The notes below the pieces were generated by a model. That model had not been told where the DNA came from and did not search any database. It worked only from the letters and a program-made list of their open reading frames with translations. This document shows, piece after piece, positions 13,891-14,925 of a DNA stretch of 14,925 nucleotides. The stretch's first letter is position 1. Each line of letters begins with the position of its first letter. Where the stretch lies: positions 1-14,925 of the forward strand of contig JBKKBM010000048.1 in NCBI GenBank assembly GCA_046714215.1, in the 5' to 3' direction. A program made the translations under genes and the position numbers. The DNA comes from DATLCI01 sp046714215 (GTDB taxonomy: Bacteria > Acidobacteriota > Terriglobia > Terriglobales > Acidobacteriaceae).

Positions 13891-13901
13891 ACCGTTATTA
13901 T
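13873..13901 (+). promoter_or_regulatory. Candidate promoter for the DUF488-DUF3891 pair
   Basis: TTGGAA (13873-13878, 4 of 6 matches), a 17-base spacer and TATTAT (13896-13901, 5 of 6) are correctly arranged on the + strand. The predicted start near 13908 gives a leader of about 34 bases to the ATG at 13942. It overlaps the 5' coding end of the divergent cytochrome gene. Confidence 0.45.
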
Positions 13902-13902
13902 A
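13897..13902 (-). promoter_or_regulatory. Candidate -10 box (TATAAT) for the cytochrome gene
   Basis: A perfect TATAAT on the minus strand ends at 13897, 6 bases before the TTG at 13890, so transcription would begin at or next to the start codon. No consensus -35 is apparent. It overlaps the + strand TATTAT box on nearly the same bases, so the two divergent promoters could not both be occupied at once. Confidence 0.45.
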
Positions 13903-13941
13903 AGGCCGCCACGGACGACAGGCCGTCCCCACCCGCACCCC

Positions 13942-14388
13942 ATGGGTATTGATGATATTGCACTGAAGAGCATCTTGCTGCCGCCGTCGCTCAGCGACGG
14001 ACTGCGGGTGCTCGTCGAACGCCGGTGGCCGCGCCGGATCACCGAAAAAACCGCCAAGGTGGACCTCTGGCTTCCGGAGATCGCCTTCTCCTCTGAACTT
14101 TCCCAGTGGATGGCTAAACATCCGCAGCACACTCTGACATTACGCAAACGCTACTTTGCCGGACTGCGCGGACCGGCCGCCGAAGCCGCCCTGAAAAAAC
14201 TGTATGCGGCCGCCCTGCGACGCAAGCGGGTCACGCTGCTGCACGCCGGCAAGCATGGCGACAACAGTGCCGCCGCTATCCTCAAGATGTTGATGGAGGG
14301 AAAGCGCAAACCGCCCTCGCCCACCGGCCCGGCCAAAGCCGCAGCGGCTGGCGCGCGGGTGGCAAAAGCCAAACCCCGGCGGCGTTGA
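13942..14388 (+). CDS. DUF488 family protein
   Basis: 148 residues. The N-terminal ~120 match the DUF488 pattern: a start of the type L-K-S-I-L-x-P-P-S, then D-G-L-R-V-L-V-E-R-R-W-P-R, D-L-W-L-P-E-I-A, S-S-E-L-x-x-W, a later R-Y-F-A-G-L, and V-T-L-L-H-A near residue 100. The function of the family is unknown. After about residue 120 comes a tail of about 27 residues made almost entirely of Lys, Arg, Ala, Pro and Gly, ending K-P-R-R-R. It resembles a disordered nucleic-acid-binding tail and, as far as I recall, is not part of the usual family domain. The ATG at 13942 places the family start correctly; no Shine-Dalgarno sequence is visible. The frame is open upstream to 13543, but that part is antisense to the cytochrome gene. 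The next gene follows after one base, so they form an operon. Confidence 0.85.
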   Translation: MGIDDIALKSILLPPSLSDGLRVLVERRWPRRITEKTAKVDLWLPEIAFSSELSQWMAKHPQHTLTLRKRYFAGLRGPAAEAALKKLYAAALRRKRVTLLHAGKHGDNSAAAILKMLMEGKRKPPSPTGPAKAAAAGARVAKAKPRRR

Positions 14389-14389
14389 G

Positions 14390-14925
14390 ATGATCCTGCG
14401 TCCGCTATCGCCACCACCCGCCGGGCCGTCCGGCATCGAACCTGTCTGGACCGCCATCGAACGCTCGCAGCGTCAGGACTTCAGTTCCGGATGCTGGCTG
14501 GTGCCGCAGCCCGCCCACGCCGCACTCTCCGGAGAGATGGCCGCACAGCTCGATGCCCAAGCATTTCCCGGCATCACGTCTGAACGCCTCACGCCCGAAG
14601 TGATTCGCGCCATCGCCCTCCACGACTCCGGGTGGAGCCTCGACGATGCGGCCGTCATTCAGGCATCCCGCGCCAAGGGCGCCAAGGCCAAGCCATACTC
14701 CTTCATTGCCGCGCGGGCCCGGGACACGTCCGCCGCTTGGACCGGTTCCATCGACATCGCGGGCAAGGCATCACCCCTGGGGGGCTTTCTGGTCAGCCGC
14801 CACTTCGCCGCCATCGGCCGGCACCATTGCCAACAGGCCGATGCAGCCACCGCCAAGGTCCTGGACGCTTTCCTCGCCCAGGAGCAGACGCGACAGCAGA
14901 AGTTGCGCAAGAAGCTGGCCCAGGC
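14390..14925 (+). CDS. DUF3891 family protein (3' truncated by window edge)
   Basis: 178 residues are visible from the ATG at 14390, one base after the DUF488 stop; the frame is still open at the right edge. Visible elements are W-L-V-P-Q-P-A-H-A-A-L-S-G-E-M-A with H43, A-L-H-D-S-G-W (H78, D79, W82), K-P-Y-S-F near 101-105 and F-L-V-S-R-H-F near 133-139 (H138). This order of Q-x-x-H-A-x-L-x-G, H-D-x-G-W and V-S-R-H is, from memory, the DUF3891 pattern, whose layout suggests an HD-domain-like helical metal-binding fold. Function is unknown. The last visible stretch (about 162-178) is Gln/Lys-rich and probably helical. Translational coupling to the DUF488 gene is likely given the 1-base gap. 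Confidence 0.75.
   Translation, partial: MILRPLSPPPAGPSGIEPVWTAIERSQRQDFSSGCWLVPQPAHAALSGEMAAQLDAQAFPGITSERLTPEVIRAIALHDSGWSLDDAAVIQASRAKGAKAKPYSFIAARARDTSAAWTGSIDIAGKASPLGGFLVSRHFAAIGRHHCQQADAATAKVLDAFLAQEQTRQQKLRKKLAQ

Noticed and set aside
13543..13941. Upstream extension of the DUF488 frame, which would give a 281-residue protein.
   Set aside because: This stretch is antisense to the cytochrome c gene, whose haem motif and signal peptide are clear. The family's N-terminus matches the ATG at 13942.
13891..14130. Upstream extension of the cytochrome frame to an ATG at 14130.
   Set aside because: It would place the signal peptide in mid-protein and runs antisense through the DUF488 gene. 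The TTG at 13890 gives a normal lipoprotein signal peptide.

Overview
GC-rich bacterial DNA with mostly tight gene packing. The gene content suggests Acidobacteriota, probably class Terriglobia. It has consecutive receptor-type Ser/Thr kinases fused to TolB/PD40-type periplasmic propellers (N-terminus G-T-K-L-G-P-Y-E-I), a membrane-embedded spermidine-synthase-like protein, an M13 peptidase, and DUF488 and DUF3891 proteins. This assignment comes from protein families recognised by eye; there is no rRNA or other marker in the window.

Layout. (1) Bases 2-6518, + strand: the C-terminal propeller of a protein cut by the left edge, probably a kinase, followed by two complete paralogous kinase-TM-propeller proteins. 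(2) 6580-9045, +: a polytopic membrane protein with a central Rossmann methyltransferase/aminopropyltransferase-like domain. (3) 9109-10185, +: an MCE/MlaD-type lipid-transfer protein with five exact-length 34-residue repeats. (4) 10374-12425, +: a secreted M13 (neprilysin/PepO-like) zinc peptidase ending at a strong intrinsic terminator. (5) 12565-13890, - strand: lipoyl synthase lipA, preceded by a monohaem c-type cytochrome lipoprotein. (6) 13942-14925, +: a DUF488 protein and a DUF3891 protein, the latter cut by the right edge.

The genes do not form one obvious pathway. The left half is envelope-oriented: two or three transmembrane sensor kinases, a membrane enzyme-like protein, an MCE protein and an exported peptidase. 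The right half is a small metabolic/redox group (lipA, cytochrome c) divergent from the DUF488-DUF3891 pair. The two groups converge on a 139-base intergenic region rich in hairpins.

No gap exceeds 300 bases. The longest are 10186-10373 (188 bases, nothing recognised beyond the ribosome binding site) and 12426-12564 (terminators and palindromes). I found no tRNA, rRNA, CRISPR array, insertion sequence or integrase. I do not see a clear new multi-gene system. The most notable structural features are the perfect palindrome inside the membrane-protein gene, whose core is shared with the downstream terminator, and the MCE repeat array.
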